DNA of 64,000 nucleotides, from contig NW_027488637.1 of NCBI RefSeq assembly GCF_050948215.1, forward strand, positions 744,001 through 808,000, in the 5' to 3' direction. This document shows positions 14,601-27,100 of the stretch, one piece after another (position 1 is the first letter of the stretch; every line of letters begins with the position of its first letter). The notes beneath the pieces are model-generated. The model was not told the DNA's origin and made no database searches. It worked only from the letters and a program-made list of their open reading frames with translations. Source of the stretch: Halictus rubicundus. Its lineage: Eukaryota; Arthropoda; Insecta; Hymenoptera; Halictidae. A program made the position numbers and the translations under genes.

Positions 14601-17200
14601 TATCCTATCCTATCCTCTATCCTATCCTCTATCCTATCCTCTATCCTATCCTCTATCCTATCCTCTATCCTATCCTCTATCCTATCCTCTATCCTATCCT
14701 ATCCTCTATCCTATCCTATCCTCTATCCTATCCTATCCTCTATCCTATCCTATCCTCTATGCTATCCTATCCTCTATCCTATCCTATCCTCTATCCTATC
14801 CTATCCTCTATCCTATCCTATCCTCTATCCGATCCTATCCTCTATCCTATCCTATCCTCTATCCTATCCTATCCTCTATCATATCCCATCCTCTATCCTA
14901 TCCTCTCCTCTATCCTATCCTATCCTCTATCCTATTCTATCCTCTATCCTATCCTATCCTCTATGCTATCCTATCCTCTATCCTATCCTATCCTCTATCC
15001 TATCCTATCCTCTATCCTATCCTATCCTCTATCCGATCCTATCCTCTATCCTATCCTATCCTCTATCCTATCCTATCCTCTATCCTATCCTATCCTCTAT
15101 CCTATCCTATCCTCTATCCTATCCTATCCTCTATCCTATCCTATCCTGTATCCTATCCAATCCTCAATCCTATAGTATCATCTATCCACTATCCTATCCA
15201 ATCCTCTATCCTATCCATTCCTCTATCCTATCCTATCCTCTATCCAATCCTCTATCCTATCCTATCCTCTATCCTATCCCATCCTCTATCCTATCCTATC
15301 CTCTATCCTATCCTATCCTCTATCCTATCCTATCCTCTATCCTATCCTATCCTCTATCCTATCCTATCCTCTATCCGATCCTATCCTCTATCCTATCCTA
15401 TCCTCTATCCTATCCTATCCTCTATCCTATCCTATCCTCTATCCTATCCTATCCACTATCCTATCCTATCATCTATCCTGTCCTATGCTCTATCCTATCC
15501 TATCGTCTGTCCTATCCTCTATCCTATCCTCTCCTCTATCCTATCCTATCCTCTATCCTATCCCATCCTCTATCCTATCCTATCCTCTATCCTATCCTAT
15601 CCTCTATCCTATCCTATCTTCTATCCTATCCCATCCTCTATCCTATCCTATCCTCTATCCTATCCTATCCTCTATCCTATCCTATCCTCTATGCTATCCT
15701 ATCCTCTATCCTATCCTATCCTCTATCCTATCCTCTATCCTATGCTATCCTCTATCCTATCCTATCCTCTATCCTATCCTATCATCTATCCTATCCTATC
15801 CTCAATCCTATCAAATCCCCTATCCTATCCTCTATCCTATCCTATCCTGTATCCTATCCTATCCTCTATCCTATCCTCTATTCGATCCTATCCTCTATCC
15901 TATCCTATCCTCTATCCTATCCTATCTTCATTCCTATCCTATCCTCTATCCTATCCTATCCTCTATGCTATCCTATCCTCTATCCTATCCTATCCTCTAT
16001 CCTATCCTATCCTCTATCCTATCCTATCCTCTATCCGATCCTATCCTCTATCCTATCCTATCCTCTATCCTATCCTATCCTCTATCCGATCCTATCCTCT
16101 ATCCTATCCTATCCTCTATCCTATCCTATCCTCTATCCTATCCTATCCTCTATCCTATCCTATCCTCTATCCTATCCTATCCTGTATCCTATCCAATCCT
16201 CAATCCTATAGTATCATCTATCCACTATCCTATCCAATCCTCTATCCTATCCATTCCTCTATCCTATCCTATCCTCTATCCAATCCTCTATCCTATCCTA
16301 TCCTCTATCCTATCCCATCCTCTATCCTATCCTATCCTCTATCCTATCCTATCCTCTATCCTATCCTATCCTGTATCCTATCCAATCCTCAATCCTATAG
16401 TATCATCTATCCACTATCCTATCCAATCCTCTATCCTATCCATTCCTCTATCCTATCCTATCCTCTATCCAATCCTCTATCCTATCCTATCCTCTATCCT
16501 ATCCCATCCTCTATCCTATCCTATCCTCTATCCTATCCTATCCTCTATCCTATCCTATCCTCTATCCTATCCTATCCTCTATCCTATCCTATCCTCTATC
16601 CGATCCTATCCTCTATCCTATCCTATCCTCTATCCTATCCTATCCTCTATCCTATCCTATCCTCTATCCTATCCTATCCACTATCCTATCCTATCATCTA
16701 TCCTGTCCTATGCTCTATCCTATCCTATCGTCTGTCCTATCCTCTATCCTATCCTCTCCTCTATCCTATCCTATCCTCTATCCTATCCCATCCTCTATCC
16801 TATCCTATCCTCTATCCTATCCTATCCTCTATCCTATCCTATCTTCTATCCTATCCCATCCTCTATCCTATCCTATCCTCTATCCTATCCTATCCTCTAT
16901 CCTATCCTATCCTCTATGCTATCCTATCCTCTATCCTATCCTATCCTCTATCCTATCCTCTATCCTATGCTATCCTCTATCCTATCCTATCCTCTATCCT
17001 ATCCTATCATCTATCCTATCCTATCCTCAATCCTATCAAATCCCCTATCCTATCCTCTATCCTATCCTATCCTGTATCCTATCCTATCCTCTATCCTATC
17101 CTCTATTCGATCCTATCCTCTATCCTATCCTATCCTCTATCCTATCCTATCTTCATTCCTATCCTATCCTCTATCCTATCCTATCCTCTATCCGATCCTA
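8658..17200. repeat. Large segmental duplication, left copy
   Basis: The order of rare variants here is repeated downstream at about 20.8-30.8 kb. Landmark pairs are 10,075/23,443, 10,879/24,247 and 11,689/25,057 (offset 13,368); 12,385/26,047 (offset 13,662); and 15,485/29,101, 16,710/30,326 and TATCTTCATTCC at about 15,925/29,541 (offset 13,616). The offset changes show internal gains and losses after duplication. The left edge pairs with 20,802, where the right copy also carries an extra 1,224-bp tandem repeat. Boundaries are approximate. Confidence 0.8.
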
Positions 17201-20200
17201 TCCTCTATCCTATCCTATCCTCTATCCTATCCTATCCTCTATCCTATCCTATCCTCTATCCGATCCTATCCTCTATCCTATCCTATCCTCTATCCTATCC
17301 AATCCTCAATCCTATAGTATCATCTATCCACTATCCTATCCAATCCTCTATCCTATCCATTCCTCTATCCTATCCTATCCTCTATCCAATCCTCTATCCT
17401 ATCCTATCCTCTATCCTATCCCATCCTCTATCCTATCCTATCCTCTATCCTATCCTATCCTCTATCCTATCCTATCCTGTATCCTATCCAATCCTCAATC
17501 CTATAGTATCATCTATCCACTATCCTATCCAATCCTCTATCCTATCCATTCCTCTATCCTATCCTATCCTCTATCCAATCCTCTATCCTATCCTATCCTC
17601 TATCCTATCCTATCCTCTATCCGATCCTATCCTCTATCCTATCCTATCCTCTATCCTATCCTATCCTCTATCCTATCCTATCATCTATCCTATCCTATCC
17701 TCAATCCTATCAAATCCCCTATCCTATCCTCTATCCTATCCTATCCTGTATCCTATCCTATCCTCTATCCTATCCTCTATTCGATCCTATCCTCTATCCT
17801 ATCGTATCCTCTATCCTATCCTCTATCCTATCCTCTATCCTATCCTATCCTCTATCCGATCCTATCCTCTATCCTATCCTATCCTCTATCCTATCCTCTA
17901 TCCTATCCTCTATCCTATCCTCTATCCTATCCTCTATCCTATCCTCTATCCTATCCTATCCTCTATCCTATCCTATCCTCTATCCTATCCTATCCTCTAT
18001 CCTATCCTATCCTCTATCCTATCCTATCCTCTATCCTATCCTATCCTCTATCCTATCCTATCCTCTATCCTATCCTCTATCCTATCCTCTATCCTATCCT
18101 CTATCCTATCCTCTTTCCTTTCCTATCCTCTATCCTATCCTCTCCTCTATCCTATCCTATCCTCTATCCTATCCCATCCTCTATCCTATCCTATCCTCTA
18201 TCCTATCCTATCCTCTATCCTATCCTATCTTCTATCCTATCCCATCCTCTATCCTATCCTATCCTCTATCCTATCCTATCCTCTATCCTATCCTATCCTC
18301 TATGCTATCCTATCCTCTATCCTATCCTATCCTCTATCCTATCCTCTATCCTATCGTATCCTCTATCCTATGCTATCCTCTATCCTATCCTATCCTCTAT
18401 CCTATCCTATCATCTATCCTATCCTATCCACTATTCTATCAAATCCTCTATCCTATCCTCTATCCTATCCTATCCTGTATCCTCTCCTATCCTATATCCT
18501 ATCCTATCCTCTATCCTATCCTCTATCCTATCCTCTATCCGATCCTATCCTCTATCCTATCCTATCCTCTATCCTATCCTCTATCCTATCCTCTATCCTA
18601 TCCTATCCTATCCTCTATGCTATCCTATCCTCTATCCTATCCTATCCTCTATCCTATCCAATCCTCTATCCTATCCATTCCTCTATCCTATCCTATCCTC
18701 TATCCTATCCTATCCTCTATCCTATCCTATCCTCTATCCTATCCTATCCTCTATCCGATCCTATCCTCTATCCTATCCTATCCTCTATCCTATCCTCTAT
18801 CCTATCCTCTATCCTATCCTCTATCCTATCCTCTATCCTATCCTCTATCCTATCCTCTATCCTATCCTATCCTCTATCCTATCCTATCCTCTATCCTATC
18901 CTATCCTCTATCCTATCCTATCCTCTATGCTATCCTATCCTCTATCCTATCCTATCCTCTATCCTATCCTATCCTCTATCCTATCCTATCCTCTATCCGA
19001 TCCTATCCTCTATCCTATCCTATCCTCTATCCTATCCTATCCTCTATCCTATCCCATCCTCTATCCTATCCTCTCCTCTATCCTATCCTATCCTCTATCC
19101 TATCCTATCCTCTATTCTATCCTATCCTCTATCCTATCCTATCCTCTATCCTATCCTCTATCCTATGTTATCCTCTATCCTATCCTATCCTCTATCCTAT
19201 CCTATCATCTATCCTATCCTATCCTCAATCCTATCAAATCCCCTATCCTATCCTCTATCCTATCCTATCCTGTATCCTATCCTATCCTCTATCCTATCCT
19301 CTATTCGATCCTATCCTCTATCCTATCGTATCCTCTATCCTATCCTCTATCCTATCCTCTATCCTATCCTCTATCCTATCCTATCCTCTATCCTATCCTA
19401 TCCTCTATCCTAACCTATCCTCTATCCGATCCTATCCTCTATCCTATCCTATCCTCTATCCTATCCTATCCTCTATGCTATCCTATCCTCTATCCTATCC
19501 TATCCTCTATCCTATCCTATCCTCTATCCTATCCTATCCTCTATCCGATCCTATCCTCTATCCTATCCTATCCTCTATCCTATCCTATCCTCTATCCTAT
19601 CCTATCCTCTATCCTATCCTATCCTCTATCCTATCCTATCCTCTATCCTATCCTATCCTCTATCCTATCCTATCCTCTATCCGATCCTATCCTCTATCCT
19701 ATCCTATCCTCTATCCTATCCTCTATCCTATCCTCTATCCTATCCTCTATCCTATCCTCTATCCTATCCTCTATCCTATCCTCTATCCTATCCTATCCTC
19801 TATCCTATCCTATCCTCTATCCTATCCTATCCTCTATCCTATCCTATCCTCTATGCTATCCTATCCTCTATCCTATCCTATCCTCTATCCTATCCTATCC
19901 TCTATCCTATCCTATCCTCTATCCGATCCTATCCTCTATCCTATCCTATCCTCTATCCTATCCTATCCTCTATCATATCCCATCCTCTATCCTATCCTCT
20001 CCTCTATCCTATCCTATCCTCTATCCTATTCTATCCTCTATCCTATCCTATCCTCTATGCTATCCTATCCTCTATCCTATCCTATCCTCTATCCTATCCT
20101 ATCCTCTATCCTATCCTATCCTCTATCCGATCCTATCCTCTATCCTATCCTATCCTCTATCCTATCCTATCCTCTATCCTATCCTATCCTCTATCCTATC

Positions 20201-20801
20201 CTATCCTCTATCCTATCCTATCCTGTATCCTATCCAATCCTCAATCCTATAGTATCATCTATCCACTATCCTATCCAATCCTCTATCCTATCCATTCCTC
20301 TATCCTATCCTATCCTCTATCCAATCCTCTATCCTATCCTATCCTCTATCCTATCCCATCCTCTATCCTATCCTATCCTCTATCCTATCCTATCCTCTAT
20401 CCTATCCTATCCTCTATCCTATCCTATCCTCTATCCTATCCTATCCTCTATCCGATCCTATCCTCTATCCTATCCTATCCTCTATCCTATCCTATCCTCT
20501 ATCCTATCCTATCCTCTATCCTATCCTATCCACTATCCTATCCTATCATCTATCCTGTCCTATGCTCTATCCTATCCTATCGTCTGTCCTATCCTCTATC
20601 CTATCCTCTCCTCTATCCTATCCTATCCTCTATCCTATCCCATCCTCTATCCTATCCTATCCTCTATCCTATCCTATCCTCTATCCTATCCTATCTTCTA
20701 TCCTATCCCATCCTCTATCCTATCCTATCCTCTATCCTATCCTATCCTCTATCCTATCCTATCCTCTATCCTATCCTATCCTCTATCCTATCCTATCCTC
20801 T
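10767..20801. repeat. 17-bp satellite array, homogeneous domain (first copy)
   Basis: The same monomer, but most units are the exact 17-bp consensus, with scattered TATGCTATCC, CTATCCGATCC and CTATTCGATCC variants and runs of 12-bp units (for example around 12,900, 14,630 and 17,890). A distinctive variant string, TCCTGTCCTATGCTC followed by TATCGTCTGTCC, occurs at about 15,480, 16,705 and 20,557 and marks higher-order units. The part up to about 17.2 kb belongs to a large segmental duplication whose second copy lies 13.4-13.6 kb downstream. The part from about 17.7 kb has a second copy about 16.1 kb downstream. No gene is seen. Confidence 0.93.
17700..20800. repeat. Segmental duplication of about 3.1 kb, left copy
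   Basis: Variant landmarks at 18,302, 19,164 (TATGTTATCC) and 20,562 recur at 34,432, 35,294 and 36,680, offsets of 16,118-16,130 bp. The 12-bp offset change equals one short satellite unit. The edges are inferred from where the landmark order stops matching. Confidence 0.7.
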
Positions 20802-23800
20802 ATGCTATCCTATCCTCTATCCTATCCTATCCTCTCTCCTATCCAATCCTCTATCCTATTCATTCCTCTGTCCTATCATATCCTCTATCCTATCCTATCC
20901 TCTATCCTATCCGATCCTCTATCCTCTATCCTATCCTATCCTCTATCCTATCCTATCCTCTATCCTATCCTCTATCCTATCCTCTATCCTATCCTATCCT
21001 CTATCCTATCCTATCCTCTATGCTATCCTATCTTCTATCCTATCCTATCCTCTATCCTATCCAATCCTCTATCCTATCCATTCCTCTGTCCTATCATATC
21101 CTCTATCCTATCCTATCCTCTATCCTATCCTATCCTCTATCCTATCCTATCCTCTATCCTATCCTATCCTCTATCCTATCCTATCCTCTATCCTATCCTA
21201 TCCTCTATCCTATCCTATCCTCTATCCTATCCTATCCTCTATCCTATCCTATCCTCTATCCTATCCTATCCTCTATCCCATCCTATCCTGTATCCTATCC
21301 AATCCTCAATCCTATCCTATCATCTATCCTCTATCCTATCCAATCCTCTATCGTATCCATTCCTCTATCCTATCATATCCTCTATCCTATAATATCCTCT
21401 ATCCTATCCTATCCTCTATCCAATCCTCTAACCTATCCTGTCCTCTATCCTATCCTATCCTCTATCCAATCCTCTATCCTATCCTATCCTCTATCCTATT
21501 CCATCCTCTATCCTATCCTATCCTCTATCCTATCCTATCCTCTATCCTATCCTATCCTCTATCCGATCCTATCCTCTATCCTATCCTATCCTCTATCCTA
21601 TCCTATCCTCTATCCTATCCTATCCTGTATCCTATCCAATCCTCAATCCTATCCTATCATCTATCCTCTATCCTATCCAATCCTCTATCCTATCCATTCC
21701 TCTATCCTATCCTATCCTCTATCCAATCCTCTATCCTATCCTATCCTCTATCCTATCAAATCCCCTATCCTATCCTCTATCCTATCCTATCCTCTATCCT
21801 ATCCTATCCTCTATCCTATCCTATCCTCTATCCTATCCTATCCTCTATCCTATCCTATCCTCTATCCTATCCTATCCTCTATCCTATTCTATCCTCTATC
21901 CTATCCTATATTCTATCCTATCCTATCCTCTATCCTATCAAATTCCCTATCCTATCCTCTATCCTATCCTATCCTGTATCCTATCCAATCCTCAATCCTA
22001 TCCTATCATCTATCCTCTATCCTATACTATCCTCTATCCTATCCTATCTTCTATCCTACCCTATCATCTATCCTCAAGTCTATCCTTTCCTGTATCCTAT
22101 CCAATCCGCTATCCTATCCTATCCTCTATCCTATCCGATCCTCTATCCTCTATCCTATCCTATCCTCTATCCTATCCTATCCTCTATCCTATCCTCTATC
22201 CTATCCTCTATCCTATCCTATCCTCTATCCTATCCTATCCTCTATGCTATCCTATCTTCTATCCTATCCTATCCTCTATCCTATCCAATCCTCTATCCTA
22301 TCCATTCCTCTGTCCTATCATATCCTCTATCCTATCCTATCCTCTATCCTATCCTATCCTCTATCCTATCCTATCCTCTATCCTATCCTATCCTCTATCC
22401 TATCCTATCCTCTATCCTATCCTATCCTCTATCCTATCCTATCCTCTATCCTATCCTATCCTCTATCCTATCCTATCCTCTATCCTATCCTATCCTCTAT
22501 CCCATCCTATCCTGTATCCTATCCAATCCTCAATCCTATCCTATCATCTATCCTCTATCCTATCCAATCCTCTATCGTATCCATTCCTCTATCCTATCAT
22601 ATCCTCTATCCTATAATATCCTCTATCCTATCCTATCCTCTATCCAATCCTCTAACCTATCCTGTCCTCTATCCTATCCTATCCTCTATCCAATCCTCTA
22701 TCCTATCCTATCCTCTATCCTATTCCATCCTCTATCCTATCCTATCCTCTATCCTATCCTATCCTCTATCCTATCCTATCCTCTATCCGATCCTATCCTC
22801 TATCCTATCCTATCCTCTATCCTATCCTATCCTCTATCCTATCCTATCCTGTATCCTATCCAATCCTCAATCCTATCCTATCATCTATCCTCTATCCTAT
22901 CCAATCCTCTATCCTATCCATTCCTCTATCCTATCCTATCCTCTATCCAATCCTCTATCCTATCCTATCCTCTATCCTATCAAATCCCCTATCCTATCCT
23001 CTATCCTATCCTATCCTCTATCCTATCCTATCCTCTATCCTATCCTATCCTCTATCCTATCCTATCCTCTATCCTATCCTATCCTCTATCCTATCCTATC
23101 CTCTATCCTATTCTATCCTCTATCCTATCCTATATTCTATCCTATCCTATCCTCTATCCTATCAAATTCCCTATCCTATCCTCTATCCTATCCTATCCTG
23201 TATCCTATCCAATCCTCAATCCTATCCTATCATCTATCCTCTATCCTATACTATCCTCTATCCTATCCTATCTTCTATCCTACCCTATCATCTATCCTCA
23301 AGTCTATCCTTTCCTGTATCCTATCCAATCCGCTATCCTATCCTATCCTCTATCCTATCCTATCCAATCCCCTATCCTATGCTCTATCCTATCCTACCCT
23401 CTATAATATCGTGTACACTATCATATCCTATCCTCTATCCTATAATATCATCTATCCGTTCCTATTCTCTATCCTAACCTATTCTCTATCCTATCCTCTA
23501 TCCAATCCTCTATCCTATCCTATCTTCTATCCTATCCTATCCTCTATCCTATCAAATCCCCTATCCTATCCTCTATCCCATCCTATCCTGTATCCTATCC
23601 AATCCTCAATCCTATCCTATCATCTATCCTCTATCCTATCCAATCCTCTATCGTATCCATTCCTCTATCCTATCATATCCTCTATCCTATAATATCCTCT
23701 ATCCTATCCTATCCTCTATCCAATCCTCTAACCTATCCTGTCCTCTATCCTATCCTATCCTCTATCCAATCCTCTATCCTATCCTATCCTCTATCCTATT

Positions 23801-24134
23801 CCATCCTCTATCCTATCCTATCATCTATCCTATCCTATCCTCTATCCTATCCTATCCTCTATCCGATCCTATCCTCTATCCTATCCTATCCTCTATCCTA
23901 TCCTATCCTCTATCCTATCCTATCCTGTATCCTATCCAATCCTCAATCCTATCCTATCATCTATCCTCTATCCTATCCAATCCTCTATCCTATCCATTCC
24001 TCTATCCTTTCCTATCCTCTATCCAATCCTCTATCCTATCCTATCCTCTATCCTATCCCATCCTCTATCCTATCCTATCCTCTATCCTATCCTATCCTCT
24101 ATCCTATCCTATCCTCTATCCTATCCTATCCTCT
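20802..24134. repeat. 17-bp satellite array, diverged domain (internal copy)
   Basis: An island with the same rare variants as the first 10 kb (CCATTCCTCTGTCC, CTCTAACC, TCAAATTCCC, TATCCTCAAGTC, one marker A at 23,443 and one TCGTGTACAC junction at 23,409), set between two homogeneous domains. It is the right-hand counterpart of 8,658-10,766, enlarged by an internal 1,224-bp tandem duplication. No gene is seen. Confidence 0.88.
20911..23358. repeat. 1,224-bp direct tandem duplication (72 monomers)
   Basis: Two adjacent copies, 20,911-22,134 and 22,135-23,358, carry the same variants in the same order. CCGATCCTCTATCC begins at 20,911 and 22,135, and TCCTCAAGTC at 22,071 and 23,295; both pairs are exactly 1,224 bp apart. 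1,224 is 72 x 17, so the duplication kept the monomer register, as expected from unequal exchange between sister chromatids. The corresponding left-hand region (8.66-10.07 kb) has a single copy, so the event came after the larger duplication. Confidence 0.88.
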
Positions 24135-27100
24135 ATGCTATCCTATCCTCTATCCTATCCTATCCTCTATCCTATCCTATCCTCTATCCTATCCTATCCT
24201 CTATCCTATCCTATCCTATCCTCTATCCTATCGTATCCTCTATCCTATGCTATCCTCTATCCTATCCTATCCTCTATCCTATCCTATCATCTATCCTATC
24301 CTATCCTCTATCCTATCAAATCCCCTATCCTATCCTCTATCCTATCCTATCCTGTATCCTATCCTATCCTCTATCCTATCGTATCCTCTATCCTATCCTC
24401 TATCCGATCCTATCCTCTATCCTATCCTATCCTCTATCCTATCCTATCCTCTATCCTATCCTATCCTCTATCCTATCCTATCCTCTATCCTATCCTATCC
24501 TCTATCCTATCCTCTATCCTATCCTATCCTCTATCCTATCCTATCCTCTATCCTATCCTATCCTCTATCCTATCCTATCCTCTATCCTATCCTATCCTCT
24601 ATCCTATCCTATCCTCTATCCTATCCTATCCTCTATCCTATCCTATCCTCTATCCTATCCTATCCTCTATCCTATCCTATCCTCTATCCTATCCTATCCT
24701 GTATCCTATCCAATCCTCAATCCTATCCTATCATCTATCCTCTATCCTATCCAATCCTCAATCCTATCCTATCATCTATCCTCTATCCTATCCAATCCTC
24801 TATCCTATCCATTCCTCTATCCTATCCTATCCTCTATCCAATCCTCTATCCTATCCATTCCTCTATCCTATCCTATCCTCTATAGAATCCTCTATCCTAT
24901 CCTATCCTCTATCCTATCCCATCCTCTATCCTATCCTATCCTCTATCCTATCCTATCCTCTATACTATCCTATCCTCTATCCTACCCTATCCTCTATCCT
25001 ATCCTATCCTCTATCCTATCCTATCCTATCCTCTATCCTATCGTATCCTCTATCCTATGCTATCCTCTATCCTATCCTATCCTCTATCCTATCCTATCAT
25101 CTATCCTATCCTATCCACTATCCTATCAAATCCCCTATCCTATCCTCTATCCTATCCTATCCTGTATCCTATCCTATCCTATATCCTATCCTATCATCTA
25201 TCCTATCCTCTATCCGATCCTATCCTCTATCCTATCCTATCCTCTATCCTATCCTCTATCCTATCCTCTATCCTATCCTATCCTCTATCCTATCCTATCC
25301 TCTATGCTATCCTATCCTCTATCCTATCCTATCCTCTATCCTATCCAATCCTCTATCCTATCCATTCCTCTGTCCTATCATATCCTCTATCCTATCCTAT
25401 CCTCTATCCTATCCTATCCTCTATCCTATCCTATCCTCTATCCTATCCTATCCTCTATCCTATCCTATCCTCTATCCTATCCTATCCTCTATCCTATCCT
25501 ATCCTCTATCCTATCCTATCCTCTATCCTATCCTATCCTCTATCCTATCCTATCCTCTATCCTATCCTATCCTCTATCCTATCCTATCCTCTATCCTATC
25601 CTATCCTCTATCCTATCCTATCCTCTATCCTATCCTATCCTCTATCCTATCCTATCCTCTATCCTATCCTATCCTCTATCCTATCCTATCCTCTATCCTA
25701 TCCTATCCTCTATCCTATCCTATCCTCTATCCTATCCTATCCTCTATCCTATCCTATCCTCTATCCTATCCTCTATCCTATCCTCTATCCTATCCTCTTT
25801 CCTTTCCTATCCTCTATCCTATCATATCCTCTATCCTATCCTATCCTCTATGCTATCCTATCCTCTATCCTATCCTATCCTCTATCCTATCCTTTCCTCT
25901 ATCCTATCCTATCCTCTATCCTATCCTATCCTCTATCCTATCCTATCCTCTATGCTATCCTATCCTCTATCCTATCCTATCCTCTATCCTATCCTATCCT
26001 CTATCCTATCCTATCCTAAGCTCTATCCTATCGTATCCTCTATCCTATGCTATCCTCTATCCTATCCTATCCTCTATCCTATCCTATCATCTATCCTATC
26101 GTATCCACTATTGTATCAAATCCTCTATCCTATCCTCTATCCTATCCTATCCTGTATCCTATCCTATCCTATATCCTATCCTATCCTCTATCCTATCCTC
26201 TATCCGATCCTATCCTCTATCCTATCCTATCCTCTATCCTATCCTCTATCCTATCCTCTATCCTATCCTATCCTATCCTCTATGCTATCCTATCCTCTAT
26301 CCTATCCTATCCTCTATCCTATCCAATCATCTAACCTATCCATTCCTCTGTCCTATCATATCCTCTATCCTATCCTATCCTCTATCCTATCCTATCCTCT
26401 ATCCTATCCTATCCTCTATCCTATCCTATCCTCTATCCTATCCTATCCTCTATCCTATCCTATCCTCTATCCTATCCTATCCTCTATCCTATCCTATCCT
26501 CTATCCTATCCTATCCTCTATCCTATCCTATCCTCTATCCGATCCTATCCTCTATCCTATCCTATCCTCTATCCTATCCTCTATCCTATCCTCTATCCTA
26601 TCCTCTATCCTATCCTCTATCCTATCCTATCCTCTATCCTATCCTATCCTCTATCCTATCCTATCCTCTATCCTATCCTATCCTCTATGCTATCCTATCC
26701 TCTATCCTATCCTATCCTCTATCCTATCCTATCCTCTATCCTATCCTATCCTCTATCCGATCCTATCCTCTATCCTATCCTATCCTCTATCCTATCCTAT
26801 CCTCTATCCTATCCCATCCTCTATCCTATCCTATCCTCTATCCTATTCTATCCTCTATCCTATCCTATCCTCTATGCTATCCTATCCTCTATCCTATCCT
26901 ATCCTCTATCCTATCCTATCCTCTATCCTATCCTATCCTCTATCCGATCCTATCCTCTATCCTATCCTATCCTCTATCCTATCCTATCCTCTATCCTATC
27001 CTATCCTCTATCCTATCCTATCCTCTATCCTATCCTATCCTGTATCCTATCCAATCCTCAATCCTATCCTATCATCTATCCTCTATCCTATCCAATCCTC

